A DNA stretch of 64,000 nt from Maea johnstoni (GCA_963942565.1 OZ012685.1:19674902-19738901); one strand, 5' to 3'; numbered from the stretch's first letter, positions 34,499 to 46,284 are shown. A program made the numbers and translations. Notes: generated from the sequence alone by a model not told the origin.

Positions 34499-34965
34499 GA
34501 AATGGTTCAGATGGATATAATGTTCTCAATTTCTTATGGAAACTTAATGATATTAAAGATGAGTTTCCACTCTATGTCATATAAATGACTTTGGTACGGT
34601 AATTAGTTTTGTCGTTAACCTTTCACTCCAAAGTGAAAGACACCTTTAATACACTTAGTATGATCATGAGACCATGTTTAGAGATAACAACGTGGCTTTA
34701 GGTCAGATAGTCTTCAATGCCCATATAAGGCAGTGCAAAGTGTAGATAATTGTATTATTCTTCACAGCACATATATCATTCGTGGCGGATGAGTTACTGT
34801 TTTCAGCTCCACCGCCGTAATGCGCAATTAGTGTTATCAGGGGCATTGCCCCACCCTTTTTCTGGATAATCAAGACACAATCCCAATTTGATCGACCACT
34901 AACCCTAACGTTAAAAGGGAAATACCGTAATGTATAGTGACATTGTCGACGGGATGGATTGACTT

Positions 34966-35192
34966 TTAATCAGTACATGTAATGAAAAAGGTGCTTCATT
35001 TATAATTCCTTAAAATATTTTTCCAAAACTTTCGCAGTCAGATTCACTTCATACATGTGAACATCGGTGCCTGATATACATTAATCAGTACATGGTATTG
35101 AATAGATGCTTGATTAATATTTCATGAAAAAATCCAAACCTTTTGCACTCAGATTCACTTTATACATGTGAACATCACTGCCTAATATACTG
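34966..35192. repeat. 114-bp tandem duplication
   Basis: TTAATCAGTACATG at 34966 and 35080, followed in both by a GATGCTTGATT-like or GGTGCTTCATT stretch, CAGATTCACTTYATACATG, TGAACATC and GCCTRATATAC. The two units differ by perhaps 20%. Confidence 0.75.
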
Positions 35193-36725
35193 TAAGGAGG
35201 TATGAATTATGACGTTTCTTCACTACATATGGGCTCATTTGCAGTCGATGAGTAGCCATATTTTTCATCCACGTCTACTCCTGCTATGTCAATTAATGCC
35301 AATAGCGTCATTGCCAACCACTATTACTGGATAATCAAGACCTAACTGCAATTAACTAGAGTGATCTAATGGACCAACGGCCCTAATTTTGGACGGATTA
35401 GATCTAAATGAACGATGCAATTGACAACATAATGATTTACTCTTATAGGGTAAAGGCTGATAAATTACTTGATTTATGTATAATTCCCAAGGAAAGCTTT
35501 CAAACTGGTGTAATCAAATGTTGATTAAAATCAAGAAGTATAATTTTAATTGCTTAAGACAGGAATTTTCTTACTGTAACCGAAATACCTGCATGCAATG
35601 TGTCCTCTTGGTGCATTTCATATAATATATACATTCAGAACAAACATTCCACAAAAAGTACTGTTTTACAAACCTATGGGTTTCACTTGAAATATGTGCG
35701 CCACGTCATCATTCAATGGGTATGTTAGAATGCATTCCACACATGAACTGATGACGTAGTGAGCGAATCATAATATTGCTTGTAAACATAGGATTGTAAA
35801 AATATAATTTTACTAACTAGGAAACCACTCAACACTTAGTACCTATCGTAATGACTATTCTAAACGAGTCATACATGACAATTACAAGCAGAAACAATGG
35901 AAAACAACAAAGGCCTTTGTAAATAGGTTATTTGCATGGCTCTGGATGGTTAATGGGAAATAAGCATATAGGAAAAAAGATATTTTAAGAATAAAGAGAA
36001 TGTTAGGCATGCAAAGAAATAGAAAGAAGATGGGATTTTGGAAAGAAATGTTATTTTTTAACCATTTTCAATGTGAATTCATTTGAACAACTATTTGTAT
36101 TATAAATAGCTGCACAAACCAGAGACAAGGCCAGTGCAGGAGTTTCGGCCATTTGACAACTGAAGTACATTGTACCTGGAAAATACCACCGACTAGCCAA
36201 CTAGCAAAGCAACTTTATAGTGTCTAAACCGGAAGTTGCGCCATGCACTATGCGCACTAACGAGAGACGGCGACCCGTAGGTATGCCATGTGCCATACCG
36301 CTCTGATATTTGGGAAGAACCTTCATCAGATTTAGCCAGATGTCGCTTTTAAATTCAAAGTAAGTCATGCAACGTCGACTTTTATATCTAATTAATCAAG
36401 TCGAAGCGCATTAGAAAGTTAATCAAAAGTGTTTCACAGTTCCGTTTAAACATGTCAGATTGAAAAAATCAACCTTTCGCTAAGTAATGGTACTTTCTCG
36501 TTGTAAAGTTGTAAATATGCTTTACTTTTTCTCGCAAAGTGGTTCTTATTTTAACAAAAACAGTAAAAATTTAAAATTGCAAACACGTACTTAAATATGT
36601 TTTAAAAAACATCTAACATTACCAAGTGACACATAACGATAAAAATTAAGGACGAAAAATAATGAACCAAACTTTTAAGAGAAACAGACTTCCAAAAGAT
36701 TAACCTGTCAGAGCAGGTGACTTAC
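35193..36725. other. Intron, expected site of missing cyclase exons
   Basis: I read this stretch and 34499-34965 on the minus strand for the AYLYDAV helix, the membrane span and kinase-homology motifs and found none. It is AT-rich with no repeat recognised. The missing exons are therefore likely in the N gap, not here. Confidence 0.55.
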
Positions 36726-36862
36726 ATCGCGAAGTCTGTTTTTGTCTTTTTCTCTCCAAAAGAGGAATACATTCCACGGGGGGAGGTCAAGATAATAGTT
36801 AACATGCCAAGAGAAGTTGTAGTACGAAGAGTGTATAGGTGGACTGCCAAAAATCTGAAGCG
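36726..36862 (-). CDS. Guanylate cyclase exon 4b: second, homologous PPxN ectodomain exon
   Basis: On the minus strand this reads IFGSPPIHSSYYNFSWHVNY, then YLDLPPWNVFLFWREKDKNR and LRD, ending at a good donor GAT|GTAAGT in phase 0. It is clearly related to exon 4: both share SP, NF(S/T), VN-x-YL-(D/E)-x-PP and an aromatic-Asn pair. Two acceptors are possible. CTTCAG gives start 36854 (phase 0, 129 nt). GGTCAG gives start 36862 (phase 1, 137 nt) and would make the exon interchangeable with exon 4. It lacks the first ~14 residues of exon 4. It may be an alternative exon, or a duplicated exon that is decaying. Which acceptor is used cannot be decided here. Confidence 0.68.
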
Positions 36863-38003
36863 CTGACCGGTAGGCTTGGATTCGGTGGACCGGGTGAGGT
36901 CGACCGCGTGCACTAAACAAACCTACAACACAATCGGAGAGCGCGGCGCCGCGCGCATCATCAGAGCCACATCGAGGCTGATCTGCAGTCACGTGCTTCC
37001 GGTGGGTCAGGTGAAAGCTACAGGACCACGATGGAATGTGCACGTGCTTACAGTTACAGTAGAATTGCACCGTAATTCAAAACCTACAGCGCCATTACGA
37101 TCGTCATTATAATCACACTGATTAGCAAAGGCACTTTCAATTTCACTTGTCAAATTTAATTCATCAGAGTTCCTAATTTCGCACAAAATGTGATTTTATT
37201 GAAATAAAGCGGAAAAAGGCTTTGTGTAATTTAATTGAAATTTCAATATAATGCACTTAACATAATTCTTTTGATTGATCTTTAAAATAGAGTTGCGCTA
37301 CTTTTTAAAAGGCGTGCCTTGAATTTTGAGATGAACACAACCCATCCTAACGGTATGCTATCTTATAATATAGAGGCATTGTAGGCGTTGCATTGGCTGG
37401 TGTGCAATAAGAGACGGATTGAGAAGTATTATTTGGCAGCGGGGATGACTCGTGTTGGCAATAGGGTTAGTCAACAGCAGATGGGGGAGAGTAAGTTAGA
37501 AGCGTGGAACATCGGTTTTATTGGCACCCTAGCAGCTGGTTCCATAAGTCATGGACTCATGTCGTATTAACGAGGAAGATTAATCTTACTATGTACGTAA
37601 TGGTTTGTCCTGTCTGCGCTGGTACAAATAGCAATGACCGTTAACGAGTTTGCTCAGTGTGTGGTATCTCATTAACACATCCATGCCTATCACAACCAAA
37701 AACTTACTCTGCTGGTGATATCCCTTTTCCTTGACCATTGCATTTTAGAAAGTATTTGAAGAAAGGCATTTTTACCAATTTTTTACGAGTTAATGCTTGG
37801 TTCCAAAGAAAAACATTATATAATGCAGTAATAATTTTACATTCCTGAACGTTAATTCTACAATGACCGGACGTTCCAGACGATCGGCCATCTATCCGGT
37901 CATTCCAACGTCAACACTGACCGAACTTAAAAAAAGGATTTTAAGGAAAACCGAATATCTAGCTGGTCGATGCGCAGTCACGATCGTACACTAATGCACA
38001 ATG
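36863..38003. other. Intron between exons 4 and 4b, upper part
   Basis: A locally GC-richer patch at 36880-37050 (GCGCGGCGCCGCGCGC at about 36940) stands out from the AT-rich surroundings. No exon assigned. Confidence 0.5.
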
Positions 38004-38260
38004 TACAATGCCGTCATTTACTTCCTGCACTGAATGCGTGGGCAACACGGACATAATACACGACCGTACACCCGCTTGGTACCCAGTTTCATGGGTGTGG
38101 ATGCGACCACAGGTAGCTTTGAACGTAGCTTTGACTCGGAAGCTACGCGGGTGATTGATCTGCGTGGCTTTTTCTAACATGCTATCCATGGGTGTTTGTA
38201 CAACCAGCCACTGGCAGACGTCCTGTCGACTGGTGCAGTAATTAAATGTCTGTACTGTAT
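38004..38260 (+). mobile_element. TA-flanked MITE family, full copy
   Basis: Left TACAATGCCGTCATTTACTT, CCTGCACTGAATGCGTGGGC. Middle GACTCGGAAGCTACGCGGG. Right GTCGACTGGTGCAGTAATTA and GTCTGTACTGTA. It lies in the intron between exons 4b and 4. Confidence 0.85.
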
Positions 38261-38644
38261 AATAGACTTAACACGATATCATTCAAAGTCAGTGGAGCAA
38301 GTTTCTAATAATTTACTGCTGCCATTACTTAGATACTAGGTTGCATGTTAATATATCATTAATATTTCCCAAGCATCGAGCTCCAAAGCTTTCACACCTT
38401 TGAATGATTTATAGACACGTCTATGCCCAGAAACCTTTACAATTACTCAAGGTTAATAGGGACGTTGGAAATATAAGGACTGCACATTTGACATTTAGAG
38501 AGAAAAGATCGTTAGTTGAAACCATTTGCCTGATAATGCGCTACTCTGTTGTCCCATTACAAAGCAACGTGGTATGGTAAGACACAGGCGTGGTGAGGAC
38601 GTAGTCTGATATTTAAGGCCTACATTGCACTAGCACTTTCATCA

Positions 38645-38830
38645 TCAAGCAGGGGGCCTGCCTTGATGGTCGTGTGGCCTAAGGCATTGCCACTAAGTGC
38701 AAGGTGTCTCTCACCACTGCCTGGGTTCGAATCCCGGCCGAGGCATGTGACAAAGTTGCCAGAGACTTTGGGTTAGGCTGTGGTTTTTGCCGGGTACTCC
38801 GCGGGTTTCCTCCACCAGTGACATACATTT
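38645..38830 (+). mobile_element. SINE family 1, copy with good A and B boxes
   Basis: Plus strand: A box TGGTCGTGTGGCCTAAGG at about 38664 and B box GGGTTCGAATCCCGG at about 38721. The body follows (AAGTTGCCAGAGACTTTGGG, GGTACTCCGCGGGTTTCC). The 3' end is cut near 38830. Confidence 0.8.
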
Positions 38831-38964
38831 TGTACAAAATCATCAAATAGCATGCTATTGGGAAAATGTTTAGGAGAATAGTTGAAACTTCCAGGCGTTG
38901 TCAGCTTTCCCGCCAGACATTTCTCAAAACATTGCTTTGTTATAAAGATGATTTTAAATGCATT

Positions 38965-39125
38965 ATACCACGTGTACGCTCTAGATCAAAGCAACGTTCA
39001 GTTGCGAGGTCTAGGCCCTATGGTCGCATATATACCCAGGAAGCTGGGTGGTAATCGGGTGAGCGGTCGTGAATTATGCCTGGGCGGCCCACGCATTTAA
39101 TGCAGGAAATAAATGCCGGCACTGC
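38965..39125 (-). mobile_element. TA-flanked MITE family, partial copy
   Basis: Minus strand: GATCAAAGCAACGTTCAGTT, GGTCGCATATATACCCAGG, GAGCGGTCGTGAATTATGCC and the terminal repeat GGAAATAAATGCCGGCACTG. The other end is missing or unrecognisable. Confidence 0.75.
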
Positions 39126-39413
39126 AGGCAATGGATAGACTTGGAGACAGTTTTTAATATCTGCTTAAAGGCAGAATCACACACGACGGCCATTTAGTGC
39201 AATAATGCTTGATATTTGTACCACACATAACAGTCAAACTCTTACAATATCAATATGTTTGTCTATTAAATAAAAAGGGGTACGCAATGCTAAGGTGCCT
39301 CTATAAGGTGGTTTAGTGATTTAGTTATTAGTAAGGGTTCGCACAGTCGGGTTAATGTGGGGACTGAGGTCATGTGACAGGATATGACGTCAGAGGAAAC
39401 ATTTACCACTTAC

Positions 39414-39595
39414 GATTTTGTTTTTGCCATGTTTACCGTACGGATTAAAGAAGTTGAATGGGGGCGCCTCCAAATAGTTATTCACTAAAACTGTGAAGTT
39501 CTGAAACCATGGATATATTGGTGACGAATGCATTATACCCAGGTACGAGCGAAAAGCTTGCACACTCGTATTCTCTGGTTTCTTGTCAAAAATAC
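39414..39595 (-). CDS. Guanylate cyclase exon 4 (ectodomain, PPFN exon)
   Basis: A 182-nt exon, phase 1 to phase 0. The acceptor ends TTCCTAG and the donor is ATC|GTAAGT. It reads GIFDKKPENTSVQAFRSYLG, then IMHSSPIYPWFQNFTVLVNN, then YLEAPPFNFFNPYGKHGKNK and a final Ile. The first Gly codon is completed by the G left by exon 3, giving YLEG-IFDKK. The NFT tripeptide is a potential N-glycosylation site. The block with a Pro-x-Tyr, an aromatic, VN and PPFNF is the typical membrane-proximal ectodomain segment of Gyc76C-like receptors, which is normally followed by a helix containing AYLYDAV. That following exon is not visible. Confidence 0.9.
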
Positions 39596-40101
39596 CTAGG
39601 AACAAAACAGAACATGCATATACAACTTAAATATGATATTTTCATAAAACATAATTAACGAAAGTAAACATATTAAATCCATGTACTGACAAGGAAACCT
39701 TAAAAAAAACAATATAATTTGCCCTAAAATATAGGCCAATAATGCCAACTTTAGAAACTATTATCAACTATTAACCATCTCAATGTTTAGTTATGAGCTC
39801 GGGAGGTGATTTGCATTTCGAAGTGAACTGCATTTAACAACATATACATATTTTTTTCATTCTTTTAAGAATTATGAATAATGGTGAGTCAAAATTGAAT
39901 TTCATTTTTAAACTTGCTGCTATAGATGCAAAAAGCAAACATATTTTATGGCGTTCATAAATTCGCATGGTGCTCATTTATAATTATAAATATGTCTAAT
40001 CTTTCGTCAAGTAAGAAAGACACGATATTCACACATTTGTGGACATATATAAATACATTCAAAACCCATTTTTCAAACGTCATTATCTGTAGATGAATAT
40101 T

Positions 40102-40168
<67 letters not shown>

Positions 40169-41170
40169 TCACTAGTGGGCGAGTTGGAATTTTGTTGCTC
40201 TTAGTTGCTTCCAGTACCTCTGTCACTTGAGCACGTACATTACGTACACTACTATACACGATGTCTTTAAACTTAATAACTTAATAACTGATTGCACAAG
40301 ATGCCACGGACAGGCAGAGGATAAGGTAAGACCACCTACTGCGCCTCTTTCTATACAGCGAACCCTCCCGCAACGCACAGAGTGCACATTGCATCGTATC
40401 TGTAGCAAGGGGAAATAAAAGAGTGAGAAAATACACTCCTTGACTAGATTGTAATAACGTAGTGGATTCTACACCATTTGTATTATCATAAGATCAAAGT
40501 CGTTGCAATAAGACAGATAGCCATTTTCATCTATCACTATGAAGTTAGAAATGAAGGTTGTTGTAAATGGAAAGTAATATATGTCTCTATAATAGCGCCA
40601 GTATGATTATGTGGTATGTGAAAGTATTGAAGTTATCGTAATATAGGTGTTGGAAACCTAACAAATATATATATATATATATATAAATATATATTATCTT
40701 TCGTTTGGTTGGCTGTAGACAATGCAAAAATAGACATTATAGAGCTAAGGACAGATGGATACCCTCCTTCAAACATATCATTGGTGGAATCAATTGTTGT
40801 CATTGTGGGTTACAGTTTTAGGAAGCAAAGTCTTCAAATGCCTTCGTTATAGCGTTGCAAAATGTGCAGAAGGGGCAGTGAACAAAATTAGCAGTACGTG
40901 GCATCCTGTGCAACTGAATAACACACTAAACTATTATGAAAATCACATTAAAACAACCGAAACATAATAATATAATCATATAAACCAGTATCAGATATTC
41001 AAACCAAAACTGAATAACATATTCCACTACATGATAAAAAAAGCATATATAAATAATGTCATGTTCAATTCCCCAAAAGAATTAAACTGTTACAGTACTT
41101 AAATGTATTGTTATTTATGTAAATGGAATTTCGGACCTGAGAAGAAAGTATTTTCGACACTCGTACGTAC
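39596..41170. other. Intron between cyclase exons 3 and 4
   Basis: Holds the TA tracts at 40107 and 40663. Other open frames (40223-40418, 40755-40967) have no signature. Nothing else recognised. Confidence 0.55.
40107..40166. repeat. (TA)n tract
   Basis: A 60-bp pure TA repeat in the intron between cyclase exons 3 and 4. A shorter TA run of about 24 bp is at 40663-40686. Confidence 0.95.
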
Positions 41171-41317
41171 CTTCCAGGTATTTCTGTGGATCTTTGGGAT
41201 CGTATTGCCCTATATGGACACCAATGACGTAATATTCACCAGTGTCCAAGAGTCCACGCCGCTGCAGGTGGTCCATTAGGCCAACAAACTCAAAGTACGC
41301 ACCCAGCATCACGTAAA
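41171..41317 (-). CDS. Guanylate cyclase exon 3 (ectodomain), with alternative acceptor
   Basis: A 147-nt exon, phase 1 at both ends. It reads YVMLGAYFEFVGLMDHLQRR, then GLLDTGEYYVIGVHIGQYDP and KDPQKYLEG. The donor is GAAG|GTACGT. The single base left by exon 2 (A) completes an Ile codon with the first two bases. A second AG lies 27 nt upstream within a local duplication (exon start 41344). Using it would keep frame and add nine residues, YVTLYDISV. I call the shorter form because the longer form merely repeats the YV start, but both acceptors have the same ATTTCAG core. Confidence 0.92.
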
Positions 41318-42040
41318 CTGAAATGTCGTAAAGTGTAACGTAAACTGAAATTTTCGTAAAATGCATTTTATTCAAGTAAAGTACACCATCTTTTCACTCA
41401 AATTCATCATTGTTTAAACATTCTATCAAATGAGACAAAAACGTATAATAACACAAGGCATCCTTAGTTTTAGCCTTGGTTATTCATTTTCTGAAACGTG
41501 TATGATGATATGTTTTAATACAGCTTCGACAATTTTGAAACAGAATATACTGAATTTACACGGCCTTATGTAATATCCCATCATATGATATGTCCTATCA
41601 ACAAATGCTGCAAGGGTGTTGTGGGAATGTCAAACTTTTAACAGTTGCACCAACGGCCTGCTTAGAGGCTATTAACAGGCTAAAATGGCCGCCCCCAGTG
41701 CCACTATTTTGTGTCTTTTAGGAGGTGTTTAAACAGCAATATACTTCTTGTATGAAGGTTGGCAATGGTGGGAACTTGGGTTTTAGTAGAGAATACCATA
41801 AGAAACTCTTTGGGCCTCTTTTCTATACATGGTGGAATTGTCCTTTAAGTATTTATTAGTATCAAAGTAATATTCATAGCTAATCACTGCAAATAAACTG
41901 GTTTTTCATAGAGGCTATACTGTATATCAATAATATTCCCATTGCTCTAGATTTTCTATAGTCATGTGCCTGGTCACACAGTAACCATCCATGTATTTGA
42001 CTTCGTTGTCAATGTACGTATGTAATAAACTATGTATCTT

Positions 42041-42255
42041 CCCTGATGACGGTGTAGTCTAAGGCGTTGCCACTGACTGCAAGTTATCTCTCCTATCTCT
42101 CCGAATTCCACCTAGGCATGTGAGAAAGTTTCCAGTGGCTTGGGATTAGGCGGTGGTTTTCACCGGGTACTCCGGTTTCCTCCACCAGTTACAACTGGCC
42201 AGTCACGACTTAGCCTCGGTATGACAGAAAAAGTGACGAAAAGCCAAATTCTGAC
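42041..42255 (+). mobile_element. SINE family 1, full-length copy
   Basis: Plus strand. The head has GATGACGGTGTAGTCTAAGG, the B box is degraded (CCGAATTCCACC), and the body is complete: AAGTTTCCAGTGGCTTGGG, GGTACTCCGGTTTCCTCC and GACAGAAAAAGTGACGAAAA. It lies in the intron between cyclase exons 2 and 3. Confidence 0.8.
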
Positions 42256-43066
42256 CATAAGAAAGACATATGAAAGGTACATGATACAATTGCATATGCC
42301 TATTGTGTGTTGTGTTTCAGACACAAGGCTCCGTTTCTAGGCCAGACAATACCATCAGTAGAGAGAGAGTGCGTCTGGGGGTCTGCTCGTTAGACAAGTC
42401 TCAGTTACTAATTCTTGGCGACACTCGGCCATTAGGGGATTCTCCGAGTGTGTGTTGTATGGACACATGAGGACTACGGACGGATCAGCTTCCCACATTG
42501 TTATTCACCCTGAATGGCAGCAGTGATTTATAATGACAGAACAGCGAAGGCCAGTCGCAGAGTCAAAAGAGACGAACCGATTGAAGATCATGCATTTTTT
42601 CAAAAATCGGTTTTGAAGATCGAACGGCAGTTAGAGATTCACTAAAAAAGAACTCAACAGTAACAAGACATGCATTTTCAACAACCTAATCACAGAAAAC
42701 GAAAACATTAATGATTTCTGATGCGTCTTCGGTGAACGACGCTGCGGACTACAATACAAATGAATTAAAGACAACATATACATGTACATGTATACACAAC
42801 CGAAAGTCAGGTACGTTCATATTAAAACTGAACGCCAGTCACAGATTCAAAATGAAGCATACAATACAAAGACAATGAACAAATTCAACCACTTAACGTC
42901 AGTTGCATATTCAAAACGAAAATAACAATTTAAAGATGATTATTTAGATGAATTCAATAGCCAAACGCCTGTTGCAGAATCATACATAATGAATAAATGA
43001 AGATGTACTCGACCAATGCATGTAAATACATAATTCATCATTTCCAAATGGCGTAAATGTACTCAC
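42256..43066. other. Intron between cyclase exons 2 and 3, part
   Basis: Unique sequence with a loosely repeated motif (TTCAAAACGA, AATTCAA at 42590, 42850, 42910) that may be an old diverged tandem repeat. No gene. Confidence 0.45.
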
Positions 43067-43187
43067 TTCTCGTGTCGATGTATGTATCCTGTACAATCTT
43101 GATGAACGGGTTTTCCCCGTGTTGATGAAAATATGGACCCTCGTATCTCTTCCGAAAGCTGACTTGGATATCATTTTTTTCGAGAAG
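43067..43187 (-). CDS. Guanylate cyclase exon 2 (ectodomain)
   Basis: A 121-nt exon, phase 0 to phase 1, 40 codons plus one base. The acceptor ends TTCAAG and the donor is AGAA|GTGAGT. It reads LLEKNDIQVSFRKRYEGPYF followed by HQHGENPFIKIVQDTYIDTR, and continues exon 1 without a frame break (DYLNE joined to LLEKND). The Tyr/Phe-rich middle and the IVQDTYIDTR end match the position of the inter-lobe segment in invertebrate receptor cyclases. The intron to exon 1 is about 630 bp and holds no repeat I recognise. Confidence 0.9.
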
Positions 43188-43816
43188 CTTGAAGGTAAAA
43201 AAATACAAAGACTATGCATAGATGAAACAAACACATTTTCTTTAAGAAATGTCAATATTCCCTCTATTTGATAAATCCAAACAAAACAGACTTTTCTGAA
43301 AGACAGCATACATATACATGCAGTATGCTTCACACTACGGATAGATACGTTTTTTTTCCAGAGAAACATTCAAAATTTATAATTAAAGGTAGGAATATAA
43401 AATAACATATAGGGCAGATTCCTAAATGCATATATTACGAGGTCTGCATAATCCGTGGTAGGTGCATTATACCGATACGCCCATATGACTCTGAGAAAAA
43501 CTTCTAAATCAGTTACCCCGGTACATTTATAGCATTGTCAGTTAGATTAAGATTAAAATTACCATTGTGCTGACCAAGTAATTCACAAAGGCCACTTTCT
43601 GAAGGTATGGCATTTCTAATGGATAAATCGGTAGTTATAGGACATGCACATTTGTTACTTTATGGTGGGAAGGTTTTACAGAGTTTACAGATTTTATAGA
43701 TAGGTCAATGGAAACAACTATATATTGAAACTGGAGATCACAATTTAGGTCGTTCGTCGTAGCACACACCGAACTGTGCAATTATCATAAAGAGGAGTAT
43801 TTGAATCCAATCTTAC

Positions 43817-43996
43817 CTCATTTAAATAATCAGCTATGTGTTCGAAATCCGTCTCTCTGTGGATAAAGGTAACTTTTTTCCAGTTGAAAGTTTTCAGTAT
43901 TGATACCACCGATTTTGAAATCTGGGAATCTGGAGGTCTTGTCCTTGCAAATGTGGGGTATAGCAATTTATCCGACACCTCGTACTGTGTACAAAA
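43817..43996 (-). CDS. Guanylate cyclase exon 1 (ectodomain)
   Basis: A 180-nt exon of 60 codons, phase 0 at both ends. The acceptor is a pyrimidine-rich stretch ending CTTTCAG and the donor is GAG|GTAAGA. It encodes the conserved core of the ANF-receptor-type ligand-binding region: VSDKLLYPTFARTRPPDSQ, then ISKSVVSILKTFNWKKVTFI. In receptor cyclases this is a beta-alpha segment of the first periplasmic-binding-protein-like lobe. It is the most 5' exon I can find. Real upstream exons must supply the signal peptide and roughly the first 130 ectodomain residues. Confidence 0.93.
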
Positions 43997-44137
43997 CTGA
44001 AAGAAAAACATGATATAAAGTACATCCGTATGAAAAAATGGCTTTCACAAAACAACGATGTGGAGAATAATTGTAAAGAGCTCCGCTAAAATGCATGTAT
44101 GTATAAATGTATGTATGCATGTATGTAGGTACCATGC

Positions 44138-44141
<4 letters not shown>

Positions 44142-44212
<71 letters not shown>
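44142..44212. repeat. (GA)n tract
   Basis: About 35 pure GA units, 150 bp upstream of cyclase exon 1 on the intron side, preceded by an ATGTATGT-type tetranucleotide stretch. A shorter GA run is at 45524-45553. Confidence 0.95.
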
Positions 44213-44214
<2 letters not shown>

Positions 44215-44471
44215 TTGCCTCCCAGCTATGAGTAATTACGTTGTATCCTAAACAAGACTGACAAGACTCGCTGTTCTACCATGCTCCTTCTCCACGCTCT
44301 AATGCTTAATGAACACTGTCATTCCCTGATAAAGACTTAGACAGCGACCACATGTAAAATCGTAAAGTAATCTAGAAAAATAACCTGGGTTGCCGAGGAA
44401 ATTGTCCTAATCGATAAGAGAGGAGTGGGTCAATAACCCCATGCTAACATCATCCTCCAAGCCGAGCTAGT

Positions 44472-44687
44472 TTAACCCTTCTCTACGCTGCTGGCTAATA
44501 TGGCCAGTACAAAATAATGCAAAGAAAAAAAATGAAAAATGACTGAAAGCCTGGCACATGGGTACATACTTGAGAGAACTCAGCGAGAGCTACCATTGAA
44601 TGCGAACATGAAAGGGTTTAGATAGATTTCAAAAATCGTTGTGTTCTTGTGCATTGAACAAATGTAGCCTTGGCATTGGAAGGTTTA
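44472..44687 (+). mobile_element. piggyBac-like MITE family, copy 3
   Basis: Plus strand with left end TTTAACCCTTCTCTACGCTG, middle GAAAATGACTGAAAGCC form, AGCGAGAGCTACCATTGAAT, and right end GGCATTGGAAGGTTTAA. TTAA-like motifs at both ends. Confidence 0.72.
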
Positions 44688-45520
44688 AAAAAAACATCCG
44701 CATCGAGGCTCGTACATGATTTGAAAGTTTACTACATAACCCATCAACTTAAGTGATATCTAAAAACTATCTGGGGAGAAACTGTCAAAGCCTACAAGAC
44801 CAACAATCTTTAATAAGATGATTCTTTGTAATTATGAACGTTTATTAAAAAAGGGCCAGGAATTGCCCATTTGAATTAGGTAATCAGATTTGAACACAGG
44901 GACTGAAACCTTGTCCATATCTTGTCAAGCAAAGTAATTTTGAAAAACACACTTGTTATTATGAACTTTGATCTTAATGTTGGGAGATTCAAATATTCAT
45001 ACAAACATGTATAGGTGTGTGTGTGATGTGTGTATGAAGATATATCATTGCCTTAGTGTATATATGTATATGTGTGTTCCTATCCTTGTACTAGTGTATG
45101 TTTGTATGCGTGCGTATGCATCTATACTATGTGTGTGTTCCTATCGTTGCACCATAGGTACATACATGTATGTGTACAGGTAGACACGTGTTGAGGCTGC
45201 GTGTGTGACAATCAAGTGTTTTGACAGTGATGAGGGCTCAGCCGCTGAGACAGCACCATCCGTCAGGTGGGCTGTCACAGTGATTTACCTGCCCACGGTA
45301 AGAGGTCAGTAATTGTACTACGTGGTGCTGAGCACTTTCAGGGCTTCGTGAAACCTGGGAGTAAATCACATATCGCTCCTATCATCAGACTGGGGCTTCT
45401 GTTCAAGTAAAAGGTCAACGAAACTATCACACCATATTTCACACTTGCATTCCTACATCCATCTTATACTGTCCGCAGTGGTAGTTCAAGAATCGCTGTT
45501 TGTTATGGATATCAATATAA

Positions 45521-45552
<32 letters not shown>

Positions 45553-46284
45553 CAGTACAGAGCAAATACTTCATTGCCACACTTTCAGATTGCACATCAT
45601 ATTTCTATAATAAAGGTGCGTTACCTGGATGTGTTTAATTCATTCTACGCGAGTTTCGGACCACTTAGGAGCACCCTGTCCTTGATCTGTACACCTCCTT
45701 TGTTCTCAAGTCATTCACATATTGATTTCCCCCATAATGTACCCCTTGTAACATTTGCCAAGTACAAATTTGACCAACCGCGAGTGAATTTGTACAATTG
45801 GCACCTAATGAGCGAAAAAAATATTTAAAGAAGTTGAGGAGGAATGTTGATCTATAGATGAAGGACACTGGTCCGAAGAGGTCCGAAGAGTAAAGGAAAT
45901 GCCATATTATCTAACCGAAAAGAGAAAAAACGCAGGTCCAAGAGCATAATGGTGCGTAGGACCTTAGATAAATAAAAAAAAATCAAGTGGATATGAAACC
46001 AGCCTGTCAACCTGAACGGGATAGCCTTAACGAATAGCCCAAAAGTCGCAGATTTCCGTGCAGGTTTCTCTTTCGTGTAAACTATACGAGAGCCCTGATT
46101 GGTCCTTGTTCCCTCGTGACCTCACGCTGATGCCAGATCAGAGACCCCTGGCATATCAAGACCTTCGCTATATCGCATATACTAATTGGTCTCTCGCTAC
46201 ATATCCATTCTTTTCTTAATCTTAGGTAAGTGTTTTAGAACAAGAGGGATTATGTTCCTGTCTAGGGGTAATTTTACCGAACCG
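44688..46284. other. Upstream of exon 1, nothing firm
   Basis: Unique sequence with ATGTATGT-rich patches (44.99-45.18 kb) and a short GA run. I looked for earlier ectodomain exons on the minus strand and found none that I trust. Confidence 0.5.

Noticed and set aside
36876-37112. Plus-strand frame of 78 codons in a GC-richer patch
   Set aside because: It is antisense to the exon 4b neighbourhood, with no family signature.
45258-45310. A short minus-strand candidate exon spelling TDLLPWAG before a GTAAAT donor
   Set aside because: It is under 50 nt, the acceptor is weak, and the match to receptor-cyclase N-termini is too short to trust.
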